NCBI RefSeq assembly: GCF_013280595.1
Contig: NZ_JAAATY010000018.1
Location: forward strand, 1-64,000
Reading direction: 5' to 3'
DNA from: Kibdelosporangium persicum
Lineage (GTDB): Bacteria; Actinomycetota; Actinomycetes; Mycobacteriales; Pseudonocardiaceae
Length of the DNA: 64,000 nt
In this document: one piece after another, positions 24,651 to 33,308 of the stretch
Layout of the letters: each line of letters opens with the position of its first letter
Numbering within the stretch: position 1 is the stretch's first letter
Notes under the pieces: model-generated
Seen by the model: only the letters and a program-made list of their open reading frames with translations
Told to the model about the DNA's origin: nothing
Database searches by the model: none
Made by a program: the position numbers and the translations under genes

Positions 24651-26072
24651 TCAGACCGGGGCGCCGTTGCTTGCGAACTGACCCAAAGCACCGGCCAGGT
24701 CACCGTTCACCCGTGCGTGCAACTGGGTGCCCTCGGCGGTGTGCCGCTCGGCGAGCACCTCACCCTCCCGGTGCACCCTGGCCACGAGCTCGCCACGGGC
24801 GTACGGCACCAGCACCTCCACCTCGACGTCCGGCCGCGGCAACGCCGTGGCCAGGTGCTCACGCAGCTCGTCGAGCCCGAGGCCCTTGTGCGCCGAGACG
24901 AACAACGCGCCGGGCAGCAGGTGGCGCAGACGCGCCAGTTGCAGCTCGTCCGCCGCGTCGATCTTGTTCACCACCAGGACCTCCGGCGGCATCGGGGTGT
25001 CGTTGCGCTCGGCGATCTCGCCCAGCACCTCGCGCACCGCGTTGACCTGCCACTCCGGGTTGGCTTCCGATCCGTCCACCACGTGCACCAGCAGGTCCGC
25101 GTCGGCCACCTCGTCCAAGGTGGACCGGAACGCCTCGATCAGCTGGTGCGGCAGGTGCCGCACGAACCCGACCGTGTCGGTCAGCGTGTACGTCCGCCCG
25201 TCCGGTGTCTGGGTACGGCGCGTGGTCGCGTCCAACGTGGCGAACAACGCGTCCTCGACCAGCACGCCCGCGCCGGTGATCGCGTTGAGCAGGCTGGACT
25301 TGCCCGCGTTGGTGTAACCCGCGATGGCCACGCTCGGCACCTCGTTGGCCACCCGGCGGCCACGCTTGGTCTCCCGGACGCCGGCCATCGCCGTGATCTC
25401 ACGCCGGAGCTTGGAGATCTTGGCGCGGATCCGCCGCCGGTCGGTTTCCAGCTTGGTCTCACCGGGGCCACGAAGACCCACACCGCCGTTGCCGCCACCG
25501 GCCCGGCCACCGGCCTGCCGGGACAGCGACTCACCCCAGCCGCGCAGGCGCGGCAGCAGGTACTGCAGCTGCGCCAGCTCGACCTGGGCCTTGCCCTCCT
25601 TGGACCGCGCGTGCTGCGCGAAGATGTCCAGGATCAGCGCGGTCCGGTCGATCACCTTGACCTTGAGGCGCGCCTCCAGCTGGCGGAGCTGACCGGGTGA
25701 GAGTTCACCGTCGCAGATCACCGTGTCCGCGCCGGTCGCCAGCACGGTCTGGAAGATCTCCTCCACCTTGCCGGAGCCGACGTACGTGGCCGGATCCGGC
25801 CGGTCACGCCGCTGGATGAGCCCTTCGAGGACCTCGGAACCGGCCGTCTCGGCCAGCCGCGCCAGCTCGGTGAGCGACGCGTCGGCCTGCTCGGCGGTGC
25901 CCTCGGTCCAGACGCCGACCAGAACCACCCGTTCCAGCCGGAGTTGGCGGTACTCGACCTCGGTGATGTCGGAAAGCTCGGTGGACAGCCCGGCCACTCG
26001 ACGTAGCGCGGACCGGTCCTCGAGTTCCAGCTCCCCAGTCGAGACCAGTTCTTCCGCGTAGTCTTCCGTCAT
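24651..26072 (-). CDS. hflX: Ribosome-associated GTPase HflX
   Basis: 473 residues from the ATG at 26072; the frame is open to 26195 without homology. The N-terminal HflX domain contains RRDRPDPATYVGSGKVEEI and RTALILDIFAQHARSKEGKAQVELAQL. A Gly-rich linker (RQAGGRAGGGNGGVGLRGPGE) follows, then the G domain: G1 GYTNAGKSSL, G3 DTVGFV and G4 VNKID. HflX splits stalled or stressed ribosomes and acts in antibiotic and heat tolerance. It sits in the conserved order with dapF and miaA and is divergent from the MFS gene. Confidence 0.96.
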   Translation of the reverse strand: MTEDYAEELVSTGELELEDRSALRRVAGLSTELSDITEVEYRQLRLERVVLVGVWTEGTAEQADASLTELARLAETAGSEVLEGLIQRRDRPDPATYVGSGKVEEIFQTVLATGADTVICDGELSPGQLRQLEARLKVKVIDRTALILDIFAQHARSKEGKAQVELAQLQYLLPRLRGWGESLSRQAGGRAGGGNGGVGLRGPGETKLETDRRRIRAKISKLRREITAMAGVRETKRGRRVANEVPSVAIAGYTNAGKSSLLNAITGAGVLVEDALFATLDATTRRTQTPDGRTYTLTDTVGFVRHLPHQLIEAFRSTLDEVADADLLVHVVDGSEANPEWQVNAVREVLGEIAERNDTPMPPEVLVVNKIDAADELQLARLRHLLPGALFVSAHKGLGLDELREHLATALPRPDVEVEVLVPYARGELVARVHREGEVLAERHTAEGTQLHARVNGDLAGALGQFASNGAPV

Positions 26073-26216
26073 CGAGTAAGCCCTGTCCTTACCTGTCGTT
26101 TCGATGTTGCCTGCCCATCGTCGCACGCTCGGCGGAATCCGCCGACTGGTTATCGCACCTCCTACAACGCTCCGGACCACCCAATTCGTTCCCATCCGGC
26201 CCGGCGTTCGGGCAAG

Positions 26217-27494
26217 GTGAGAGCCGTGTCCCTATTCCGCCACCACGGTTTCCGGATGTTGTGGGCCAGCGACACCCTCAGCCAGTTCGGCACGTACATC
26301 GGGCACACCGTGTTACCGCTGGTCGCGGTCACCGTGCTGGCCGCGACGCCGTTCGAGATGGGCCTGCTCACCGCCGCGGAGACAGCCGCGTTCCTGCTGA
26401 TCGGCCTGCCCGCCGGGGCCTGGGTGGACCGGATGCGGCGCAGGCAGCTCATGCTGCGCGCCGACCTCGCGCGGGCCGCGTTGCTGCTGAGCGTTCCGGT
26501 GGCGTGGTGGCTGGACGTCCTGACGTTGCCGCACATGATCGTCGTAGGGCTGCTGGTCGGCGTCTGCACGGTCTTCTTCGACGTGTCGTACCAGTCGTAC
26601 CTGCCGACGCTGGTCGGCCGTGACCAACTGCTGGAGGGCAACGCGAAGCTCCAGGCCAGCCAGTCGGTGGCGATGGTGTCCGGACCCGCCATGGGCGGTG
26701 GCCTGGCGGCGCTGGCCGGCGCCGCCAACGCGACCATCACGGTGGGACTGGGCTTCCTGGCGTCCTGGCTTTTCCTGTTCCGGATCAAGCAGGAGGAGCC
26801 ACGGCCGGTCCGCACCGAGCACCGCAAGCTGCGCGCCGAGGTCGCCGAGGGCCTGCGGTTCGTGTTCCACAACAGCATGCTGCGGGCGATCGCGCTGACC
26901 GGCACCACCGCGGGTTTCTTCTTCCAGATGGAGACCGCGGGCATGGTGCTGTTCCTGACCAAGGACCTGCTGCTCAGCGAGGCCCAGGTCGGCCTGGTGC
27001 TCGCGGTCGGCGGCGTGGGCGGGTTCCTCGCCGGGATGACGGCGAACTGGTGGTACCGCCGGATCGGCAACGTGCGGGCGATGTGGGTGTCGCTGGTGGC
27101 GATCGCGCCGTTCGAGCTGCTGATCCCGCTGGGCCAGCCGGGCTGGCTGGTCTGGCTGACCGTGCTGGGGCACGTCGGCGTCGGCTACGGCGTGATCGTG
27201 CACAACATCGCGCAGGTCAGCTTCCGTCAGTCGATCTGCCCGGACCGGTTGCTCGGCCGGATGAACGCGAGCATGCGGTTCATGATCTGGGGCGCGTTCC
27301 CGCTCGGCTCGCTGGCCGGCGGCGTGCTCGGCGAGGTCATCGGGGTGCGCGGCACGCTGTGGGTCGCGGCGAGCGGCCTCGCGGTGTCCTGGATCTGGAT
27401 GATGTTCTCGCCGATCCGCACGATGGTCAGGACACCGAGTCCCACCACCGCCGATCCAGCTGACCACGGGCGACCAGCACCGCAGGCCCCGTGA
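26217..27494 (+). CDS. MFS transporter
   Basis: A 425-residue integral membrane protein with about 12 predicted helices and the MFS loop motif AGAWVDRMRRRQLM between helices 2 and 3. The opening FRHHGFRMLWASDTLSQFG is typical of the enterobactin-exporter-like MFS_3 group of efflux proteins. It starts at GTG (26217), with a second in-frame GTG at 26226. The substrate is unknown. It is inserted between hflX and dapF, convergent with dapF, whose 3' end it overlaps by 68 nt. Confidence 0.88.
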   Translation: MRAVSLFRHHGFRMLWASDTLSQFGTYIGHTVLPLVAVTVLAATPFEMGLLTAAETAAFLLIGLPAGAWVDRMRRRQLMLRADLARAALLLSVPVAWWLDVLTLPHMIVVGLLVGVCTVFFDVSYQSYLPTLVGRDQLLEGNAKLQASQSVAMVSGPAMGGGLAALAGAANATITVGLGFLASWLFLFRIKQEEPRPVRTEHRKLRAEVAEGLRFVFHNSMLRAIALTGTTAGFFFQMETAGMVLFLTKDLLLSEAQVGLVLAVGGVGGFLAGMTANWWYRRIGNVRAMWVSLVAIAPFELLIPLGQPGWLVWLTVLGHVGVGYGVIVHNIAQVSFRQSICPDRLLGRMNASMRFMIWGAFPLGSLAGGVLGEVIGVRGTLWVAASGLAVSWIWMMFSPIRTMVRTPSPTTADPADHGRPAPQAP

Positions 27495-28263
27495 GCGTGC
27501 TGGCGTCCTCGCCGATCTCCACCCGGACCCGGCCGCCGGGGACGTCCACGTAGGACGAACCGGTGGGCTCGTCGGCCAGGTGCAGCAACGCGGCCACGGC
27601 CGCGACCGTGCCCGTCCCGCAGGACCGGGTCTCCCCCACGCCCCGCTCGTGCACACGCATCTGGATCGCGTCCGGCCCCTTGCGGCGGAACAGTTCCACG
27701 TTCACGCCGTGCGGGAAAAGCACCGGATCGTGCCCGGGAGGCAGAGAGAGGTCCAGGTCCGCCGGGTCGCTGTCGATCTGGCACGCCAGGTGCGGGTTGC
27801 CGACGTCGATCGCGATGCCGGGGAACGCCTCACCGGACACCGTGGCCTGGGAGCGGCCGAACACCCGGGCCGGTCCCATCTGGACGGTCACCGAGCCGTC
27901 CTCGTGCGTCTTCACCGGGCGCGGGCCCGCCCGCGTCCCGAGCACGAACTCGCCGGGTTCGGCCAGACCGGCCTCGACCAGGTAGGCGGCGAACACCCGG
28001 ACCCCGTTGCCGCACATCTCGGCGATCGAGCCGTCGGCGTTGCGGTAGTCCATGAACCAGCCGTCTGGGTCCACATCGGACGGCTTGTCCGGCACGGCCG
28101 CCCCTTTGACCACCCGCAGCACACCGTCCGCGCCGAGACCGCGACTGCGGTCGCAAAGCGCGCGGACCCGTGCCGCGGTCAGCTCCAGGGTGCCGTCCTG
28201 GTCGGGCAGCACCACGAAGTCGTTCTCCGTGCCGTGTCCCTTGACGAATTCGATGTCCCGCAC
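27427..28263 (-). CDS. dapF: Diaminopimelate epimerase
   Basis: 278 residues from the GTG at 28263 (AGAGG just upstream; the open frame extends to 28350 without homology). It interconverts LL- and meso-diaminopimelate for lysine and peptidoglycan synthesis, by a two-base mechanism using two cysteines. Both are visible: Cys in NADGSIAEMCGNGVRVFA and Cys in ETRSCGTGTVA. The N-terminal FVKGHGTENDFVVL is the family signature. It lies 10 nt downstream of miaA on the same strand, and its 3' end overlaps the MFS gene by 68 nt. Confidence 0.97.
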   Translation of the reverse strand: MRDIEFVKGHGTENDFVVLPDQDGTLELTAARVRALCDRSRGLGADGVLRVVKGAAVPDKPSDVDPDGWFMDYRNADGSIAEMCGNGVRVFAAYLVEAGLAEPGEFVLGTRAGPRPVKTHEDGSVTVQMGPARVFGRSQATVSGEAFPGIAIDVGNPHLACQIDSDPADLDLSLPPGHDPVLFPHGVNVELFRRKGPDAIQMRVHERGVGETRSCGTGTVAAVAALLHLADEPTGSSYVDVPGGRVRVEIGEDASTLTGPAVLVARGQLDRRWWDSVS

Positions 28264-28273
28264 ACCTCTGAGG

Positions 28274-29176
28274 TTACGGGGTGACGACCCGGAGCACCTC
28301 GTCGAGGAGGTCGTCGGCGCCCGCGTCCAGCCACGTGATCCGCTTGTCACGGCGGAACCACGAACGCTGCCTGCGCACGAACCGCCGGTGGCCCTGCGCG
28401 GTCAGCGCCGTCGCTTCGCCGAGGTCGTACTCGCCGTCGAAGTACGCGAGGACCTGCTGGTAGCCGAGGGCACGCGACGCGGTCAGCCCGTCACGCAGCC
28501 CGATCTTCTCCAGCTCACGGACCTCGTCGACGAACCCGGCGGCGAACATCCTGGCCACCCTGGCGTCGATCCGTGTGTCCAGTTCGGACGGCTCGCGGTC
28601 CAGTCCGATCAGGATCGTGCCGTAACGCGCGGGTCCCGGCTTGGGCATCGTCGCGGAGAACGGACGCCCGGTCAGCTCGATCACCTCCAGGGCCCGGACC
28701 ACGCGGCGGCCGTTGCTCGGCAGGATCGCGCCCGCCGCGACCGGGTCGAGCGTGGCCAGCCGCTCGTGCATCAGCTGAGCGCCCACAGTGGCCAGCTCCT
28801 GGTCGAGCCGCTCCCGGATCCGCGGGTCCGTGCCGGGGAACTCCAGGTCGTCCAGGACGGCCTGGACGTACAGGCCGGAACCGCCGACCAGGATCGGTAC
28901 CTTCCCGGCCGCCAGGACGTCCTCCACGACCCGGCGGGCGTGCCGTTGGTATGCGGCTACCGACGCGGTCTCGGTGACGTCCAGGACGTCCAGGAGGTGG
29001 TGCGGGACGGCCTCGCGTTCGGCCCGCGTGACCTTGGCCGTGCCGATGTCCATGCCCCGATAGAGCTGGGAGGCGTCGGCGTTGACGACCTCACCGCCGA
29101 GCTTCTCGGCCAGCGCGATGCCCAGGTCCGACTTGCCGGTCGCGGTGGGGCCGACGACTGCGATGGGGGTGGTCAC
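28274..29176 (-). CDS. miaA: tRNA dimethylallyltransferase
   Basis: 300 residues from the GTG at 29176. It transfers a dimethylallyl group to A37 of tRNAs reading UNN codons, the step before MiaB methylthiolation (miaB is at 38552). Seen: the P-loop GPTATGKSDL, DASQLYRGMDIGTAKV, HHLLDVLDVTETASVAAYQ and GGSGLYVQA, all MiaA hallmarks. The start codon overlaps the stop of the upstream dioxygenase-like gene in a GTGA arrangement, so translation is coupled. The chosen start avoids an upstream extension without homology. Confidence 0.97.
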   Translation of the reverse strand: MTTPIAVVGPTATGKSDLGIALAEKLGGEVVNADASQLYRGMDIGTAKVTRAEREAVPHHLLDVLDVTETASVAAYQRHARRVVEDVLAAGKVPILVGGSGLYVQAVLDDLEFPGTDPRIRERLDQELATVGAQLMHERLATLDPVAAGAILPSNGRRVVRALEVIELTGRPFSATMPKPGPARYGTILIGLDREPSELDTRIDARVARMFAAGFVDEVRELEKIGLRDGLTASRALGYQQVLAYFDGEYDLGEATALTAQGHRRFVRRQRSWFRRDKRITWLDAGADDLLDEVLRVVTP

Positions 29177-29874
29177 GACCGGCCATTTTCCCAAACGGCG
29201 ACGTGGTAGGCGACGCCGAAGGGCACCATGAGCTCGCTGCCGGCGCACCGCCAGTCGCCGCCGGTCCCGGCAAGCACCTGCCAGGGCGCCCGGCCCTGCG
29301 CGTCCAGCTCGCCCGCCAGGCCCTCGTCCAGCGCGAGCAGTGCCTCGGCATCGGCGTTCGACAGGGCTGTGTGGACGGCGTCGTCGAAGTCAGGGGCCCG
29401 CTCGTCCGGCCTGCCCGGAGCACGGTCACCGTGCTTGGGCGAGCCGTCCCCGAGCACGAGCAGGCCAACTGGACCGCTCGTCTCCCGGGCGAGGCGGGCG
29501 CCCAGCTCCTGGCATTGCTCCCTCGTCGCCTCGGGTGAGACCAAATGGACGCTCACCGACTGTGCGCCTGCTTGCTGTCGCAACCACCCGGCGATCAGGA
29601 CCGGTAAAGGCAGAGACGGATCAACGTCACCCTCCGTGTCGGCGGCCAGCCGGACCCGGACGTCCACCCCGAACCCCCGGAACGTGCCCACGGCACCGTC
29701 CGGGACCTCGCCGAATCCCGGCGCGACCGCGATCCACCTGCGGGAACCCGCTGCCAGGAACCGCGCCGCCGCCACGCACGCGCGCCGCACCGAGGACACC
29801 TCAGGCACGTCGGCGACGACCAGTTCCGGCACCAGAAGTGGTGGATAAGGCACTACAGCGGCACGAGCGATCAC
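29173..29874 (-). CDS. Class III extradiol dioxygenase subunit B-like protein
   Basis: A 233-residue protein with the fold signatures of class III extradiol dioxygenase B subunits and MEMO-like proteins (ARAAVVPYPPLLVPEL at the start; GLLVLGDGSPKHGDRAPG in the middle). The expected iron ligands are not all evident, so catalysis is doubtful. Homologues of about this size sit next to miaA across actinobacteria (Rv2728c position in M. tuberculosis), which hints at a tRNA- or envelope-related role, though none is proven. The stop overlaps the miaA start by 4 nt. Confidence 0.82.
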   Translation of the reverse strand: MIARAAVVPYPPLLVPELVVADVPEVSSVRRACVAAARFLAAGSRRWIAVAPGFGEVPDGAVGTFRGFGVDVRVRLAADTEGDVDPSLPLPVLIAGWLRQQAGAQSVSVHLVSPEATREQCQELGARLARETSGPVGLLVLGDGSPKHGDRAPGRPDERAPDFDDAVHTALSNADAEALLALDEGLAGELDAQGRAPWQVLAGTGGDWRCAGSELMVPFGVAYHVAVWENGRS

Positions 29875-30053
29875 GCTGAGGAACGTTACTAGGATGACCG
29901 GAGGTGAGCCTGGTGGTTCCGACGCGGGCCTTGACCTGTTTGAATGCGCGCGGAACCAGTCGCCTCAGGCGACCGGATTCCACGTTGCTGGGCCCCGGCG
30001 AACGACGGGGCGCCCGTGGGAGGCGCGGGCACGCAGGCGAGGAGGAGCCGGCG

Positions 30054-31415
30054 ATGACGGACAGGGAAACAACCCAGAGCACGGATGTGGCCGAGGTGGC
30101 GGAGGTGGTTGTGGCTGAGCCGGCTGCTCCGGCCGAATCCGCTGCTGTCGAAACCGCTCCGGCTGGAGAGCTCAAAGCACCCGCGCCGGTGCCGGTCGCG
30201 TCGACCGACCCGGGCAGGTGGGGCCGGGTGGACGAGTCGGGCACGGTTTTCGTGAAGACCGTGGACGGTGAACGAGCGGTCGGCTCGTGGCAGGCGGGCG
30301 AACCGACGGAAGGGCTGGCGCACTACGCGCGGCGGTTCGACGACATCCGCACCGAGGTCGAGCTGCTCGAGGCACGGATCGTCTCCGGGGCCGGCGATCC
30401 GAAGCAGTCGCTGACCAGCGCGAAGCACATCAAGGAGAGCCTGGTCGATGCGGCGGCGGTCGGCGATCTGGCCGCGCTGGAGGCCCGCGTGGAGTACGTG
30501 CTCGCGCACGCCAAGCAGGCGATCGAGGCGTCCAAGCAGGCCCGCGAGGCGGCACGGGCCGCGTCGGTGGCGCGCAAGCAGGAGCTGGCCGAGGAGGCCG
30601 AGCGGATCGCGGCGGAGTCGACCCAGTGGAAGGCCGCGGGTGACCGGCTGCGGACGATCCTGGACGAGTGGAAGACCATCCGCGGGGTCGACCGGAAGAC
30701 CGACGAGCAGCTGTGGCGCCGGTTCTCCAAGGCACGTGACACCTTCAACCGCAGGCGTGGCTCGCACTTCGCGGATCTGGACCGGCAGCGTTCCACGGCG
30801 AAGGCCCGCAAGCAGGAACTGGTCGAGGAGGCCGAGCAGCTGGCGGACTCGGACGACTGGGGCCCGACCGCGGGCCGCTACAAGGCGCTGATGACCGAGT
30901 GGAAGGCGGCCGGGCGCGCGCCGAAGGACTCGGACGACGCGCTGTGGCAGCGGTTCCGCGCGGCGCAGGACAAGTTCTTCGCCCGGCGGTCGGCGGCGTT
31001 CAGCGAGCGGGACGCGGAGTTCCACGACAACGCCCGCGCCAAGGAAGAACTGCTGGCCGAAGCCGAGAAGATCAACATCTCCGACCTGGACGCGGCGCGC
31101 TCGCAGCTGCACCGCATCCAGGAGCGCTGGGAGTCGATCGGCAAGGTGCCGCGCGAGCGGGTGCGGGAGCTGGAAGGCCGCCTGCGCGCGGTCGAGGAGA
31201 AGGTGCGCCAGGCCGCTGACCAGCAGTGGCGCCGTACCGACCCGGAGGCTCAGGCCCGTGCCGCGCAGTTCCGCGAGCGCGTGGAGGAGTTCGAGTCGAA
31301 GGCCGCCAAGGCCCGTGCGGCAGGCGACAACCGCCGCGCCGAGCAGGCCGAGGCGCAGGCCGCCCAGTGGCGTGAGTGGCTGGCCGCCGCCGAGCAGGCG
31401 GTCGCCACCCGATAG
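30054..31415 (+). CDS. DUF349 domain-containing coiled-coil protein
   Basis: 453 residues from the ATG at 30054 (GGAGGAG upstream; the frame opens earlier at 29904). After an acidic, Ala-rich N terminus, the protein has a globular segment (GRWGRVDESGTVFVKTVDGERAVGSW) and several DUF349 units recognisable by EWKTIRGVDRKTDEQLWRRF and EWKAAGRAPKDSDDALWQRF. A long Arg/Glu-rich coiled coil follows to the end. It corresponds to the DUF349 gene Rv2731 in the mycobacterial order. Function is not established; a structural or nucleoid-related role is speculation. A strong terminator follows. Confidence 0.9.
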   Translation: MTDRETTQSTDVAEVAEVVVAEPAAPAESAAVETAPAGELKAPAPVPVASTDPGRWGRVDESGTVFVKTVDGERAVGSWQAGEPTEGLAHYARRFDDIRTEVELLEARIVSGAGDPKQSLTSAKHIKESLVDAAAVGDLAALEARVEYVLAHAKQAIEASKQAREAARAASVARKQELAEEAERIAAESTQWKAAGDRLRTILDEWKTIRGVDRKTDEQLWRRFSKARDTFNRRRGSHFADLDRQRSTAKARKQELVEEAEQLADSDDWGPTAGRYKALMTEWKAAGRAPKDSDDALWQRFRAAQDKFFARRSAAFSERDAEFHDNARAKEELLAEAEKINISDLDAARSQLHRIQERWESIGKVPRERVRELEGRLRAVEEKVRQAADQQWRRTDPEAQARAAQFRERVEEFESKAAKARAAGDNRRAEQAEAQAAQWREWLAAAEQAVATR

Positions 31416-31429
31416 TCCGGTTCACTGTG

Positions 31430-31467
31430 GACTGCCCGGCCCGTTCGCGGGCCGGGCAGTCCTTTCT
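31430..31467 (+). terminator. Intrinsic terminator after the DUF349 gene
   Basis: GACTGCCCGGCCCG (31430-31443) and CGGGCCGGGCAGTC (31448-31461) form a perfect 14-bp stem closed by a stable UUCG tetraloop and followed by CTTTCTT. It is the best intrinsic terminator in the window. Confidence 0.93.
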
Positions 31468-31582
31468 TCGAAACTTCCTCGAAAGTTGTTGCCACGCCCG
31501 CACTTGCGGATCCATAGTGAGGCAGCGCGGTACCACGCCCACGGTCAACCGAAAGTTTCGAGTCACGTGGGAAGAGGAAGAC

Positions 31583-32479
31583 ATGCGAAGGATCGCTCCC
31601 GCACTGGTCGCTGCTGTCACCCTGTTGCTGACTTTGTCGCCCGCCAAGGCGTCCGCGGCCGCGCTGACCGAGGTCACGAACTTCGGCACGAACCCGACCA
31701 ACCTGCGGATGCACATCTACGTCCCGGACGGCATCACGAGCAGACCCGCTGTCCTGGTCGCGGTGCACTACTGCACCGGGTCCGGCCCGGCCTACCACTC
31801 GGGCACGGAGTTCGCCCGGCTGGCCGACCGTCACAAGTTCATCGTCGTCTATCCGTCCGCCACTCGCAGCGGCCAGTGTTTCGACGTGTCCTCGCCGCAG
31901 GCGTTGCGACGCAACGGCGGCAGCGATCCCGTCGGGATCATGTCGATGGTCCAGTACACCCTGCAGCGCCACAACGGCGACTCGAACCGGGTCTACGCCA
32001 CCGGCTCCTCCTCCGGTGCCATGATGACCAACGTCCTGCTCGGTGACTACCCGGACGTGTTCAAGGCGGGTGCGGCGTTCGCCGGTGTCCCTTTTGGATG
32101 CTTCGCCACCACCGACGGCTCCGGCTGGAACAGCACGTGCGCGCAAGGGAACCTGATCAGGACCCCGCAGCAGTGGGGTGATCTGGTCCGCGCCGCCTAC
32201 CCGGGCTATTCCGGCGCGAGGCCGAGGATGCAACTGTGGCACGGCACCGCGGACGACACCCTGAGGTACCCCAACTTCACCGAAGAGATCAAGCAGTGGA
32301 CCAACGTGTCCGGCCTGAGCCAGACGCCGACGAGCACCGACCGTCCACAGTCGACATGGACGCGGACCCGGTACGGCACCCAGGTCGAGGCCATCAGCAT
32401 CCAGAACGGCTCGCACAACATCCTGACCACCGGCATGGCCCAGTACGCGATCGACTTCTTCGGCCTGTCCCGCAGGTGA
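31583..32479 (+). CDS. Secreted PHB depolymerase-family esterase
   Basis: 298 residues from the ATG at 31583 (GAGGAAG upstream). A signal peptide (1-28, ending near ASA-A) precedes an alpha/beta hydrolase domain of the extracellular type 1 short-chain polyhydroxyalkanoate depolymerase / feruloyl esterase family. Seen: PAVLVAVHYCTGSG (oxyanion region), YATGSSSGAMMT (nucleophile Ser in GxSxG), ARPRMQLWHGTADDTL (Asp) and a C-terminal GSHNILTTG (His). No carbohydrate- or polymer-binding module is attached. The natural substrate could be a polyester or an acylated sugar polymer. It stands at the left edge of the accessory block. Confidence 0.88.
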   Translation: MRRIAPALVAAVTLLLTLSPAKASAAALTEVTNFGTNPTNLRMHIYVPDGITSRPAVLVAVHYCTGSGPAYHSGTEFARLADRHKFIVVYPSATRSGQCFDVSSPQALRRNGGSDPVGIMSMVQYTLQRHNGDSNRVYATGSSSGAMMTNVLLGDYPDVFKAGAAFAGVPFGCFATTDGSGWNSTCAQGNLIRTPQQWGDLVRAAYPGYSGARPRMQLWHGTADDTLRYPNFTEEIKQWTNVSGLSQTPTSTDRPQSTWTRTRYGTQVEAISIQNGSHNILTTGMAQYAIDFFGLSRR

Positions 32480-32480
32480 G

Positions 32481-32555
32481 GGTTTCCGGCATCTGGCGCT
32501 CAATCCGAAGAAGTCACGAGCGCTGATCGCCGAGGTCGGAAAGGAAGTCCAGTGA
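32481..32555 (+). pseudogene. C-terminal remnant of an XRE-type regulator
   Basis: In frame, 32481-32555 reads GFRHLALNPKKSRALI then AEVGKEVQ and a stop, which resembles the last residues of XRE/DUF5753 regulators that normally precede DUF397 genes. Its TGA overlaps the GTG start of the DUF397 gene as GTGA, the usual arrangement of intact pairs. The rest of the regulator is missing; upstream sequence is the esterase 3' end. The resemblance is from family knowledge, not a database search. Confidence 0.6.
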
Positions 32556-32746
32556 TCGACAACTGGCGTAAGGCGACGTACAGCGCCAACAACTCGGCGT
32601 GCGTGGAGACCGGCTGGGCGGACGGATTGGTCGGCTACCGGGACACCAAGCACGCGGCGTTATCCGACGACAACCGCCCCACGTTGCTGTTCAGCAAGGA
32701 CGCGGCCCGTACTTTCCTGACCATGATCAGATCGACGACCAACTGA
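32552..32746 (+). CDS. DUF397 domain-containing protein
   Basis: A 64-residue protein starting at GTG, with the full DUF397 pattern: NWRKATYSANNSACVET (the W-x-K-S/A-S-x-S pattern), VGYRDTKHAA and LLFSKDAARTFL. Such proteins are encoded directly downstream of XRE regulators in streptomycetes and Pseudonocardiaceae and are thought to act as their antagonists or partners in developmental or antibiotic control. Here the partner regulator appears to have been lost except for its last 25 codons, so this copy is an orphan and may be non-functional or may act on a regulator elsewhere. Confidence 0.9.
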   Translation: MIDNWRKATYSANNSACVETGWADGLVGYRDTKHAALSDDNRPTLLFSKDAARTFLTMIRSTTN

Positions 32747-32852
32747 TCAGCAGGAACCCCTCCACCGTCCCCAACGTCTCACGAACAGCCAGTGATCATG
32801 GAATCACTCTTGGTAAGCTGTCGCGGTTGGCAACCATCAAGGGGAGTGAGCG

Positions 32853-33305
32853 GTGGCCGAGGGATTTCAACCTGAGCAATCGGAGCCGGCAAGACAGCAG
32901 ATCGACACCGAAATCGCGGTGACACAGACCGGTCGCGCGATCGCGGCCATGTTCGGCGGTGAATACGCACACCAGTCCGGTGGCGGCGGCGCTGGTGGCT
33001 ACTACGAGTTCACCAGCCTCGCCGAGCTCGACGAAATCATCACCGAAATCAAAACCGTCGCCGACGGCATAATCGAGGACAGCCGCAAGCTCTACCATGC
33101 GCGAGGCCTGATGACGCCGCCCGCGAAAGACATCATGAGTGTTTTGCAGGCCAACGCTGCGGCCGCCTCGGTCGAAGCCGCATACGAGCACAACGGGCGA
33201 ATGTCGGCTGCTGCTGAAGCGGAGATCGTAAAGCTGGAGGCTGCCCGCCAAGCATATGCTCGGGTCGAGGATGTGAGCGCACAAAGCTTCCGGATGCGAG
33301 ACTGA
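32853..33305 (+). CDS. Small helical protein of an ESX-type cassette (unrecognised family)
   Basis: 150 residues starting at GTG with GGGGAG upstream. No signal peptide. After a Gln/Glu-rich start and a Gly-rich hinge (SGGGGAGGYYEF) it is predicted to form two long helices (LAELDEIITEIKTVADGIIEDSRKLY and AAAASVEAAYEHNGRMSAAAEAEI). Near the C terminus YARVE fits the YxxxD/E export motif of type VII secretion substrates. It precedes a DUF3558 lipoprotein, a PPE-like protein and EspG in one tight operon (3-nt gap to the next gene). It may be the PE/WXG partner of the PPE-like protein; this is inference. Codon use is less GC-biased than in neighbours. Confidence 0.7.
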   Translation: MAEGFQPEQSEPARQQIDTEIAVTQTGRAIAAMFGGEYAHQSGGGGAGGYYEFTSLAELDEIITEIKTVADGIIEDSRKLYHARGLMTPPAKDIMSVLQANAAAASVEAAYEHNGRMSAAAEAEIVKLEAARQAYARVEDVSAQSFRMRD

Positions 33306-33308
33306 TCA

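Noticed and set aside
27427-27494. MFS/dapF overlap of 68 nt as an assembly error
   Set aside because: Both proteins have plausible C termini, and long tail-to-tail overlaps occur elsewhere in the window (13513-13568, 56697-56725).
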